The notes under the pieces: generated by a model
What the model was told of the DNA's origin: nothing
Seen by the model: the letters and a program-made list of their open reading frames with translations, nothing else
Database searches by the model: none
Source of the DNA: Treponema sp.
GTDB taxonomy: Bacteria; Spirochaetota; Spirochaetia; Treponematales; Breznakiellaceae
Length of the DNA: 11,948 bases
NCBI GenBank assembly: GCA_031284195.1
Contig: JAITAI010000063.1
Location: 1-11,948, forward strand
Direction of reading: 5' to 3'
Shown here: positions 4,880-11,948 of the stretch, in pieces
Position numbering within the stretch: position 1 is the stretch's first letter
Layout: each line of letters opens with the position of its first letter
Program-made: the position numbers and the translations under genes

Positions 4880-7270
4880 ATGCGTTATGGTTATTTTGAT
4901 ACGGAACATCGGGAGTATGTGCTAGACCGGGTTGATGTGCCTGTATCCTGGACAAATTATATTGGGGTGAAGGACCTCTGCGGGGTGTTTAACCATACTG
5001 CAGGAGGCTATCTTTTCTATAAATCCCCGGAATACCATCGGATTTCCCGGTTTCGGCCCAATGGAGTGCCCATGGATAGACCCGGGCATTACGTCTATAT
5101 CCGGGATGATGATACCGGGGAATACTGGAGTTTGTCTTGGCAGCCGGTGGGCCAGGATCTTGATAAGGCCCGATACACCTGCCGGCAGGGCCTTTCCTAT
5201 AGTACCTATCAAGGTGAATATGGAGGCATTTCCGGAGAGCAGACCCTGTTTATCCCCTTGGAAGACCCGGTGGAGCTCTGGGATGTAAAACTCATAAACC
5301 ATTCAGGCAGAAAGCGGCGGGTAAGCCTCTTTGGATACCTGGAATTCTCCTTTCATCATATTGAGATGGATAACAAGAATTTTCAGATGAGCCTCTATTC
5401 AAGCGGTTCTTCTTATGCTGACGGCATCATTGAGCTGGATCCCTTTTATGAGGAGGGAGGGTTCCAGTTTTTTACTGCCAGCGATATGGCGGACACCTAC
5501 GACTGCCTGCGAGATAGGTTTATCGGGCCCTACCGGACCGAAACAAACCCCTTGGCAGTAGAACAAGGCCGCTGTTCCGGTTCCAGCGAACTGGGGGGGA
5601 ACCATTGTGGGGCCTTGCACCGCCGGATCACCCTAGAGGCTGGAGAGACTTATAGGCTGGTCTTCATGTTAGGCGAAGGAGACCGGGCCCAGGGAAGGGC
5701 GTTTCGGGAAAAGTACCGGCAGCAAGCTGCAGTAGACGCGGCGTTTACCGCTTTGCGGGATTTCTGGACCGCTAAACTGGAGAAGCTCCAGGTGTCTACT
5801 CCGAATGAAGGGATGAATGCCATGCTCAATACCTGGAATTTGTACCAGTCGGAAATCAACGTGATGTTCTCCCGGTTTGCCTCTTTCATTGAAGTGGGAG
5901 GACGGACCGGCCTGGGTTATCGGGACACGGCCCAGGATGCTATGAGTATTCCTCATTCCAATCCGGAAAAATGCCGCAGCCGGATCATCGAACTGCTCAA
6001 GGGCTTAAGTTCCCAGGGCTACGGCCTCCACCTTTTTCAGCCGGAGTGGTTTGAACCCCCAAAGAAACCGGCCTTCACCTCCCCCACGGTGGTCCCAACC
6101 CCGGATAAAACCCAGATCCTCCACGGCATCAAAGACGTATGTGCTGACGACGCGCTCTGGCTGGTTCCCGCCATTACCGAATATATCAAAGAAACCGGAG
6201 ATTTCGGGTTTGTCCAGGAGGTATACTCCTATGCTGACGGCGGAGAAGGGACGGTGTATGAGCATATCACCAAGATTCTCGACTTTTCTGCAGAACAGGT
6301 GGGGCAGCACGGCATTTGCAAGGGCCTGCGGGCGGACTGGAATGACTGTCTCAATCTGGGAGGCGGAGAAAGCGCTATGGTCTCCTTGCTCCACCATTGG
6401 GCCCTCAATCATTTTGTCGAGCTTGCTCGAAAATGCGGATGCCCCGCTGATGAGGAACGCTATGGGGCCTTGGCGGAACAGGTGCGGGCTGTCTGTGAAG
6501 CCGTACTCTGGAACGGTTCCTGGTATACCCGGGGATTTACCAAATCAGGACGGCCCATTGGAACCCCGGACAATGCCGAAGGGAAGGTCTTCATGGAATC
6601 CAATACCTGGGCAGTGGTGTCCGGGGTTGCCTCCCTGGAGCGGGGTGAAAAGGCTATGGATGCAGTGGACGCCTATCTGTACACTCCCTTTGGCCTCATG
6701 CTCTGTGCCCCGGCCTATACTGCCCCAGATGATGAAATCGGTTTTGTTACTCGAGTGTATAAGGGGGTCAAAGAAAACGCCGCTATTTTTAGTCATCCCA
6801 ACCCCTGGGCCTGGTGTGCCGAAGCCATCCTGGGCAGGGGAGACCGGGCTATGAAGTTCTATGACGCCCTGTGCCCTTTTTACCAGAACGATAAAATAGA
6901 AATCCGAGAGGCTGAACCCTATTCCTACTGCCAGTTCATCATGGGGCCGGATCATAGCGCCTTTGGACGGGCCCGGCATCCCTTTATGACCGGTTCGGCT
7001 GGGTGGAGCTATTTCGCCGCCACTCGGTATATCTTGGGAATACGGCCTGGTTTTGACGCCCTGTTCATCGATCCTTGTATCCCCCGGTCATGGAAGGGCT
7101 TTACCGCGCGCCGGGTATGGCGCGGAGGGGTCTATGAAATACAGGTGGACAATCCCATCGGGGTAAGCAAGGGAGTCCGGGAATGTCTCCTGAATGGCTC
7201 TCCGGTTCAAGGGGGTATCCCGGCGCAGCCTCCGGGAACAGTGAACCAGGTTAAAGTGGTATTGGGCTAA
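4880..7270 (+). CDS. chbP: GH94 N,N'-diacetylchitobiose phosphorylase
   Basis: A 796-residue cytoplasmic GH94 inverting phosphorylase, expected to split N,N'-diacetylchitobiose with phosphate into alpha-GlcNAc-1-phosphate and GlcNAc. There is no signal peptide. The order is an N-terminal beta-sandwich (about 1-280), a linker helix region, an (alpha/alpha)6 barrel and a small C-terminal beta domain. The catalytic acid is expected at D489, the second Asp of R-A-D-W-N-D-C-L-N (484-492). Other conserved stretches are FIEVGGRTGLGYRDTAQD (336-353) and the HGIKDVCADD region (415-424). Length and wording (SPEYHRISRFRPNG, RPGHYVYIRDDDTGEYW, SYCQFIMG, and a close near DPCIPRSWKGF) agree with the Vibrio ChbP enzyme as I remember it, better than with cellobiose phosphorylase. 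Cellobiose phosphorylase is the main alternative. It is divergent from the sugar ABC operon, which probably feeds it. Confidence 0.9.
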   Translation: MRYGYFDTEHREYVLDRVDVPVSWTNYIGVKDLCGVFNHTAGGYLFYKSPEYHRISRFRPNGVPMDRPGHYVYIRDDDTGEYWSLSWQPVGQDLDKARYTCRQGLSYSTYQGEYGGISGEQTLFIPLEDPVELWDVKLINHSGRKRRVSLFGYLEFSFHHIEMDNKNFQMSLYSSGSSYADGIIELDPFYEEGGFQFFTASDMADTYDCLRDRFIGPYRTETNPLAVEQGRCSGSSELGGNHCGALHRRITLEAGETYRLVFMLGEGDRAQGRAFREKYRQQAAVDAAFTALRDFWTAKLEKLQVSTPNEGMNAMLNTWNLYQSEINVMFSRFASFIEVGGRTGLGYRDTAQDAMSIPHSNPEKCRSRIIELLKGLSSQGYGLHLFQPEWFEPPKKPAFTSPTVVPTPDKTQILHGIKDVCADDALWLVPAITEYIKETGDFGFVQEVYSYADGGEGTVYEHITKILDFSAEQVGQHGICKGLRADWNDCLNLGGGESAMVSLLHHWALNHFVELARKCGCPADEERYGALAEQVRAVCEAVLWNGSWYTRGFTKSGRPIGTPDNAEGKVFMESNTWAVVSGVASLERGEKAMDAVDAYLYTPFGLMLCAPAYTAPDDEIGFVTRVYKGVKENAAIFSHPNPWAWCAEAILGRGDRAMKFYDALCPFYQNDKIEIREAEPYSYCQFIMGPDHSAFGRARHPFMTGSAGWSYFAATRYILGIRPGFDALFIDPCIPRSWKGFTARRVWRGGVYEIQVDNPIGVSKGVRECLLNGSPVQGGIPAQPPGTVNQVKVVLG

Positions 7271-7321
7271 TATACCAGGGTCTCTGCAGGTGTGAAACGA
7301 AGGCTCCAAGGGGCATAAAAC

Positions 7322-7762
7322 GAAGAGTTCGGCTCAAAGGGAGTGGACTTCGGCTCTTTGAGACTCAATTTTGAGTCTTTAAGCGAGGAGTTCGGTTCAA
7401 AGGGAGCGGTTATCGACGCTTTGAAACCCGGTCTTGAGTCTTTAAGCGAGGATGCCGGTTCTCAGAGAGCGGTCATCGACGCTTTGAAATCCGGTCTTGA
7501 GTCTTTGAGCGAGGAGGCCGGTTCTTAGGGAGCGGTTATCGGCTCTTTGCGACCCGATTCTGAGTCTTTGAGCGAGGAGTTCGGTTCTCAGAGAGCGGTC
7601 ATCGGCTCTTTGTGACTCAGTTTTGAGTCATAAAGCGAGGAGTTCGGTTCAAAGGAAGCGGTTATCGACGCTTTGAAACCCGGTCTTGAATCTTTGAGCA
7701 AAGAGCTCGGTTCTCCGGGAGCGAACTTCGGCTCTTTGAGGAATCCCTCCAGAGGATCATCC
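7322..7762 (+). repeat. tandem array of seven 63 bp repeats
   Basis: Units start at 7322, 7385, 7448, 7511, 7574, 7637 and 7700, every one exactly 63 bases long; the last loses similarity after about 7745. Typical unit parts are GAGGAGTTCGGTTC, AGCGGTTATCGACGCTTTGA and TTGAGTCTTT. Units at 7385 and 7637 differ at only 3 positions, while 7385 and 7574 differ at about 13. Blocks shared in mosaic fashion point to unequal exchange or gene conversion. In one plus frame a unit reads EEFGSKGAVIDALKPGLESL plus S (21 residues). That frame is closed by TAA before the first unit, by TAG in the fourth, and by TGA and TAA in the fifth, so it is not an intact gene. Several units can fold: AGACTCAA/TTGAGTCT (7361-7378) and GGTTCAAAG/CTTTGAAACC. 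It fills most of the gap between chbP and the next gene. Confidence 0.9.
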
Positions 7763-7898
7763 CGGCTAGACCATCCTATATGAGACCCCCCAGTCCTCAA
7801 AGCGCCCTAGGGCTTGTGAGAGACTCCCCTTTATGGTATTTTATAAGTGAGGGTTGTTTTTATAGGCTGGTTACCTAGGAAGACAGCAGCGGAAAGAA
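7763..7898 (+). promoter_or_regulatory. upstream region of the membrane-protein gene pair, with a possible promoter
   Basis: A perfect palindrome GCCCTAGGGC is at 7804-7813. A weak sigma-70 candidate follows: TTGTGA (7814-7819), 17 bases, TATTTT (7837-7842), four of six matches in each box. It would start transcription about 50 bases before the ATG at 7899. The palindrome touches the -35 box, so it could be an operator. There is no clear terminator for chbP between 7271 and here. Confidence 0.35.
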
Positions 7899-8789
7899 AT
7901 GAAAAACTTAGTACGCTTGGCGTTCGTTTTCAGCATAGGTTTCGTGGTTTTATTTGCCATATCCTTGATGATACATTGGCTTCAGATCCGTTTGAAGCCG
8001 GCAGTGCCATCTGAAGGAGCCTTCCTTTGGATTTCGGTTCTTCCTATTACGATCTATGGGGCTATGCTGCTGGGTCTCAGGTATACTGTACGAGTGGGTA
8101 TCTCTATACCCCTGGCCATTATAAGTCTGATGATCCTGGGCCTGGGATGGACCGGGGGACTTGCCCTGGGGATGAACCGCTTTACGATGCCGGTTTATCC
8201 CCAGGATACCATGCTCAGCTTAGGAGAACCAGGCTTGCTGCTTTCCCGGTCTGATAAAGCAGTGGTCATCCTGCAGGATCCCCATAACCCCCAAAGTCCC
8301 CAGGTGCTTTCCGTTCCAGGTGAGGGTCTGGTATACGCAGCAGTACCCCAAGAAGAAACGCTTCAAAAGAAGCTCGGAGGGCCTCTGGTTTCCTTCCGAA
8401 CAGAGGCCCCGGCTTTTCTTCAAGGGATCATCCATGACTTTGCTTCCACTGCTGCCCAATTCCATACCCGGCTGAACCAAGGGTTCCTGCCCTTTATGAT
8501 CTATGCGGGCGGGCTTATGGTGTTGCTTTGTTCCCTGCGTTTTATATTTACCCTGGGAGCCTGGCCTTTGGCGAACCTCTGCGTCAGGATTCTGGTCTTC
8601 CGGGGGGTTTTGGCCCTGGAAGCCCTGCTTAATACCCCCCGGATACAGCGGGACCTCCTATCCCTGGTAGGAACATGGCTCCCCAAATCCTTGATCAGTC
8701 CCGTACTCTTGTATGCCCTGGGGCTGGTACTGCTTCTCTATACCGGGGTGTCCTATTTAATCAAACACCGGAGCATGTATGCTGCCTAA
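7899..8789 (+). CDS. polytopic membrane protein, 3+3 helices with periplasmic insert (possible LptF/LptG-like partner)
   Basis: A 296-residue integral membrane protein that I do not recognise by name. Helices are visible at about residues 7-29, 41-60, 66-91, 195-219, 223-243 and 264-288. Between the third and fourth lies a soluble segment of about 100 residues (92-190) with beta-like strands (LLLSRSDKAVVILQD). This 3 helices - extracytoplasmic domain - 3 helices plan is that of the LptF/LptG permease family, but no family motif is secure here, so this is an inference from topology and from the neighbouring gene. The start ATG at 7899 has a weak ribosome binding site (GGAAAG) nearby. Its stop overlaps the next gene by 11 bases, so the two proteins are probably made together and may form a complex. 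Confidence 0.8.
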   Translation: MKNLVRLAFVFSIGFVVLFAISLMIHWLQIRLKPAVPSEGAFLWISVLPITIYGAMLLGLRYTVRVGISIPLAIISLMILGLGWTGGLALGMNRFTMPVYPQDTMLSLGEPGLLLSRSDKAVVILQDPHNPQSPQVLSVPGEGLVYAAVPQEETLQKKLGGPLVSFRTEAPAFLQGIIHDFASTAAQFHTRLNQGFLPFMIYAGGLMVLLCSLRFIFTLGAWPLANLCVRILVFRGVLALEALLNTPRIQRDLLSLVGTWLPKSLISPVLLYALGLVLLLYTGVSYLIKHRSMYAA

Positions 8790-10608
8790 GCTTGTTATGG
8801 ATAAAAAAGCCTTCTTGGTTCCGCCCGGGTTTTTTATGCTCTATATGATCCTATCCGCTTCGGTGATTCTGGGGTGGCAGTTCTTGTTTCCCCGGGAGCT
8901 TCCGCCTTTGCCTATTTATACCCGTTCTTGGTGCCTTAATCAGGGATTCCTCACGTTCTTTTCCCTTTTTCCCGCTTTGGCCATGACCGGCTTGATAATA
9001 CCTTACGGCTTACTCTATAACAGTCAGCCAAGGCTTATAGGTCCTGCTTCCCGGTCTTTGGAATCCTTTTTGGTTCCCATAAGTACCGCTATCGGCGCTA
9101 CGGTGGTTTATGGGGTATTGTTTTTTCTGGTGTTTCCTCAGGTCCGGGATTTTGAGGACTATCTCCGTTCTCAAGGGCAGCTCTTCACCTTATCCAAAGA
9201 AAAAGCCCGGATCCATGCCGCCATAGGCGCATGGCCTGAAGTAGACCAATTTATCACCTTTTGCGAACGGATCTGGCCGAATAGCCCGGAAATCGAGTCC
9301 CTCCAGGTAGAAGCGGCTATCAACAGGCAGAGCCTTCAGGCTAGAGCCCGAAAGGAAGCCGTCATTGAGTATCATCAGAACTTTCAGGAAGGGATTCCCC
9401 GCTATACCGGCTTGCCGGGACAGCGGAAACCAGTAGACGCTGCCGAGGCTTTGGCTATGGCAACTATGAGCCTCCAAGAAGAACGGTACTACGACGCCCA
9501 TTGGCTGGGGCTCTTGGCTTCCCGTATTGCTCCAGCGGGCAGTGTTGTATACACCCAGGGTACAAAGATTGCAAACCAGGCCTGGGATGCCCTGGATCAC
9601 ATAGAGCCTCATGCTCAGGAACTCCAAGCCTATGCTTTGTATCACCAGAAACGGGCTGGATATGAGGCTATGGTAGCAGGAGACTGGATCAAGGCGTACT
9701 ATATTTTCAAGGAACTGTTCGACAAAAATCCAGCGGATCCGGATGTGGCCTCTTTTCTTGCTTTAAGCGACCAAGGCGCCCGGGAGGAGGCTTTTTTTAC
9801 CGATGAAATAGAATCCACCCTAGGAGAGGCGGTTACCGGTACGATTTTTTCTTTCCCCCTCAAGGGCGGAGATGGACGGATGGTAATACGGATCCCTTGG
9901 CTGTGTACCTTTGAAACCTTTTCCTATGGACTGGACATAGAGCTTATGGCCCTCGATGGGGAAGGGGCGCTCTTGTACCAAGTTACTGCTCCTTATGCCA
10001 AATTATTCCCCATAAATGGAGATTCAGGCCCCCAACTGGTCTTACAGATGCATGCCCTGGATCGGTTTGAAAGGGCTCGAGCGTATAAACCGATCTGGAT
10101 CGGTCCGGATCAATCCCATGCTGGAGACACCCAGCTCATACTGGACCTGAGCTATGGGGATTTTCTGCTCTTGGCAAAACTCAGAGAGGGACTGGATTCC
10201 CTTTTAATAGGAGAGCTCTTCACCGCAGTAAAAACAATCGGTTCCTATGGGTACATCCCCCAGGTATTTCAAGCGGAAATTGTATACCGTTTGTCTGAAC
10301 CAGCCCTGTTCCTGCCCATAGCCATACTGAGCATTGTCATAGGCTGGAAGTACCGTGCCCGGAGACGATCCATGTACCTGGTTCCTATGCTGGTGGTCCT
10401 ACCCTTGATATGTCACGGGATCGTGCTGCTTTACCGGAGTATCCTCAATACCCTGGGCATCTGGTCGGTCATCTACTTGGGGTTTCCCGTTTCCCTAGGG
10501 CTCTTCACTTTCGGCCCCATTGTCGCGCTGGTTCTTTCCTTGGTGTTCTTAGCTGCCCAGCCAGGTTCCTCAGGGGCCGCTATGAATTCTCCCTCCCAAA
10601 GAAGATAA
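8779..10608 (+). CDS. large membrane protein with TPR-like and beta-rich periplasmic domain (possible LptF/LptG-like)
   Basis: A 609-residue protein with three N-terminal helices (about 18-37, 57-80, 94-119), a large extracytoplasmic part (about 120-505) and three C-terminal helices (about 508-525, 533-553, 564-592). The extracytoplasmic part starts with helix pairs resembling TPRs (222-272 and 282-330; YEAMVAGDWIKAYYIFKELF then NPADPDV). A beta-rich segment (355-500) follows, with GLDIELMALDGEGALLYQVT and APYAKLF, similar in rhythm to the jellyroll of LptF/LptG. The RARRR loop after helix 4 and the Y..R...LG segment near 552-560 also recall that family. This assignment is tentative; otherwise it is a conserved hypothetical membrane protein. 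The start at 8779 has GGAG 5 bases upstream, inside the preceding gene. The last 39 bases overlap the end of murA on the other strand. Confidence 0.85.
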   Translation: MLPKLVMDKKAFLVPPGFFMLYMILSASVILGWQFLFPRELPPLPIYTRSWCLNQGFLTFFSLFPALAMTGLIIPYGLLYNSQPRLIGPASRSLESFLVPISTAIGATVVYGVLFFLVFPQVRDFEDYLRSQGQLFTLSKEKARIHAAIGAWPEVDQFITFCERIWPNSPEIESLQVEAAINRQSLQARARKEAVIEYHQNFQEGIPRYTGLPGQRKPVDAAEALAMATMSLQEERYYDAHWLGLLASRIAPAGSVVYTQGTKIANQAWDALDHIEPHAQELQAYALYHQKRAGYEAMVAGDWIKAYYIFKELFDKNPADPDVASFLALSDQGAREEAFFTDEIESTLGEAVTGTIFSFPLKGGDGRMVIRIPWLCTFETFSYGLDIELMALDGEGALLYQVTAPYAKLFPINGDSGPQLVLQMHALDRFERARAYKPIWIGPDQSHAGDTQLILDLSYGDFLLLAKLREGLDSLLIGELFTAVKTIGSYGYIPQVFQAEIVYRLSEPALFLPIAILSIVIGWKYRARRRSMYLVPMLVVLPLICHGIVLLYRSILNTLGIWSVIYLGFPVSLGLFTFGPIVALVLSLVFLAAQPGSSGAAMNSPSQRR

Positions 10609-11847
10609 ACGGGAAACGAGATTTTCATAGCCCCGTTCTATCTGATAGACATTGCGGATAATGCTTTTCCCCTGGGCGCACATGGCGGCGATAACCATAG
10701 CCATCCCTGCCCGCACGTCAGGGCTATGCAATTCTGAACCTGAGAGGGTGGTAGGTCCTGAAATCACTGCCCGATGCGGGTCGCACAGGACGATCCGGGC
10801 GCCCATGGCAATGAGCTTATCCACAAAAAACATCCTAGATTCGAACATTTTTTCATGGACCAGTACCGTACCGGTAACCTGGGTGGCCACCACGGTGATA
10901 ATACTGGTAAGATCCGGCGGAAAACCCGGCCAAGGAGCGTCATCGATCTTGGGGATCATGCCTCCCAAATCGCAATTTACCGTCAGGGCTTGTTTCTTGG
11001 GAACCTGCACGGTGGCGCCCTCATGTTCCCAGGTGATACCCAGCTTACCAAAGGCTATCTTGGTAGGCCGCAAATCCCGCATGAGAGGCCCTTGGATGGT
11101 GAGTTCCCCTCGAGTAACCGCTGCCAAGCCGATGAAGGAACCAACCTCCATGAAGTCGGTTCCAATGGCAAAGGTACAACCGGATAGTTTCTTAACCCCT
11201 TGGATGGTAAGAATATTGGAACCGATTCCCTGGATGTGCGCACCCATAGAGACCAGCATCCGGCAGAGATCCTGCACATGAGGTTCGCTTGCCGCATTGG
11301 TGAGTATGGTTTCTCCCTTGGCCAGAACCGCAGCCATGAGGGCGTTTTCCGTGGCAGTAACCGAGGCTTCATCCAGAAATATGTCCGCTCCTTGCAGCGC
11401 CGGGGCGCTGAAGATGAAAGCGCCGTTACTGATTACCGATGCACCCAATTCGGTAAGGGCCAGGAAATGAGTATCAAGCCGGCGCCGGCCAATGATGTCG
11501 CCTCCCGGAGGAGGCAGTACCGCTTTCCCGGTCCTGGCCAGCAAAGGGCCGGCAAAAAGGATGGAAGCCCGGATTTTTCGGGCATATGCTTCGGGAATTG
11601 CTGAACTTGTGATATTCCCCAGGCTCATACGGTACTCATTAGCGGAGATGCCGTGGACCGTACCTCCCAGGGACTCGTATACCCCCAGCATAACCTGGAC
11701 ATCTTCTATATCCGGGATGTTCCTGAGTATGACCGGATCATCAGTTAAAAGCGCAGCGGCAATACAGGGCAAGGCAGCGTTTTTATTGCCGCTTGCCCGG
11801 ATGGTTCCCTGGATAGGATAACCGCCCTCAATAAGATACTCATGCAT
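10570..11847 (-). CDS. murA: UDP-N-acetylglucosamine 1-carboxyvinyltransferase
   Basis: MurA transfers enolpyruvate from PEP to UDP-GlcNAc, the first committed step of peptidoglycan synthesis, in the cytoplasm. The 425-residue product has the EPSP-synthase fold and key residues: K22-N23 in S-G-N-K-N-A-A-L-P, D312 in F-P-P-D-L, and R405 in E-R-G-Y-E. The catalytic loop reads L-P-P-P-G-G-D117-I-I-G-R-R-R-L-D; most MurA proteins have Cys at this place (Cys115 in E. coli). Asp here is known from Mycobacterium tuberculosis, Chlamydia and Borrelia and goes with natural fosfomycin resistance. The start at 11847 (MHEYLIEGG) is chosen because MurA proteins begin this way; it lacks a clear ribosome binding site, and an in-frame ATG at 11913 would add 22 residues. 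It ends tail-to-tail with, and 39 bases inside, the 609-residue membrane protein gene. Confidence 0.95.
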   Translation of the reverse strand: MHEYLIEGGYPIQGTIRASGNKNAALPCIAAALLTDDPVILRNIPDIEDVQVMLGVYESLGGTVHGISANEYRMSLGNITSSAIPEAYARKIRASILFAGPLLARTGKAVLPPPGGDIIGRRRLDTHFLALTELGASVISNGAFIFSAPALQGADIFLDEASVTATENALMAAVLAKGETILTNAASEPHVQDLCRMLVSMGAHIQGIGSNILTIQGVKKLSGCTFAIGTDFMEVGSFIGLAAVTRGELTIQGPLMRDLRPTKIAFGKLGITWEHEGATVQVPKKQALTVNCDLGGMIPKIDDAPWPGFPPDLTSIITVVATQVTGTVLVHEKMFESRMFFVDKLIAMGARIVLCDPHRAVISGPTTLSGSELHSPDVRAGMAMVIAAMCAQGKSIIRNVYQIERGYENLVSRLSSLGGRIHSGP

Positions 11848-11948
11848 AAACAGACTGTATATGAATGGGTCTGCTGTGGCTAGCACCAGGCTAGAACCAT
11901 AGCCTAGGCTCATAAAAAGTCCGGCGCATTCCCCATTAGAGAGCTCCC

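Noticed and set aside
6051..6854. 267-codon plus ORF inside chbP in another frame
   Set aside because: It is wholly inside the well-supported GH94 frame and is low-complexity, proline- and arginine-rich; it is a shadow of the GC-rich coding strand.
7343..7528. 61-codon plus ORF starting at a GTG in the 63 bp array
   Set aside because: It has no ribosome binding site, starts inside a repeat unit and ends at a TAG in the fourth unit where other units read on; it is treated as part of the repeat array.
7322..7762. 63 bp array as a CRISPR
   Set aside because: The units are contiguous and similar over their whole length with no unique spacers, and no cas gene is near.
11848..11913. 22-codon upstream extension of murA
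   Set aside because: MurA proteins normally begin M-x-x-Y-L-I-E-G-G, which matches the ATG at 11847. The extension has no family similarity and no good ribosome binding site.

Overview
The window looks like chromosomal DNA of a Treponema-like spirochaete, possibly of the termite-gut or free-living kind. This is an inference from four things: the moderate GC content, the MurA with Asp in place of the catalytic Cys, the carbohydrate-transport gene style, and a pair of large membrane proteins that I can only place as spirochaete-type conserved proteins. No rRNA, tRNA or CRISPR array was seen.

Left part (1-4251, minus strand): a CUT1-type sugar ABC importer operon. It runs from a lipoprotein solute-binding protein (4251-2884), through a roughly 310 bp intercistronic region full of stem-loops, to two permeases (2572-1673 and 1669-827) and a GNAT acetyltransferase that is only an N-terminal stub (811-629). 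The stub is fused at about 629 to the 3' part of an IS30-family transposase, which itself carries a frameshift (629-343). Left of that lies an AT-rich stretch unlike its surroundings.

Centre (4252-7898): a 628 bp divergent control region, then a GH94 phosphorylase on the plus strand (4880-7270). Its sequence fits N,N'-diacetylchitobiose phosphorylase (ChbP) better than cellobiose phosphorylase. The control region holds a good sigma-70 promoter for the transporter, a 46 bp imperfect dyad at its predicted transcription start, and a run of about nine small, sequence-diverse hairpins on the side leading to chbP. After chbP comes an array of seven 63 bp repeats with no length change between units. 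The importer and ChbP together suggest uptake of chitobiose (or a related GlcNAc disaccharide) and its phosphorolysis in the cytoplasm to GlcNAc-1-phosphate and GlcNAc. The importer ATPase is not in the window.

Right part (7899-11948): two overlapping plus-strand genes for integral membrane proteins of 296 and 609 aa. Both have three membrane helices, a periplasmic insert and three more helices. This recalls the LptF/LptG permeases; the larger protein has an extra TPR-like segment in front of a beta-rich domain. The second gene overlaps tail-to-tail by 39 bp with murA on the minus strand, which makes the first committed step of peptidoglycan synthesis and carries Asp117 in place of the usual Cys.
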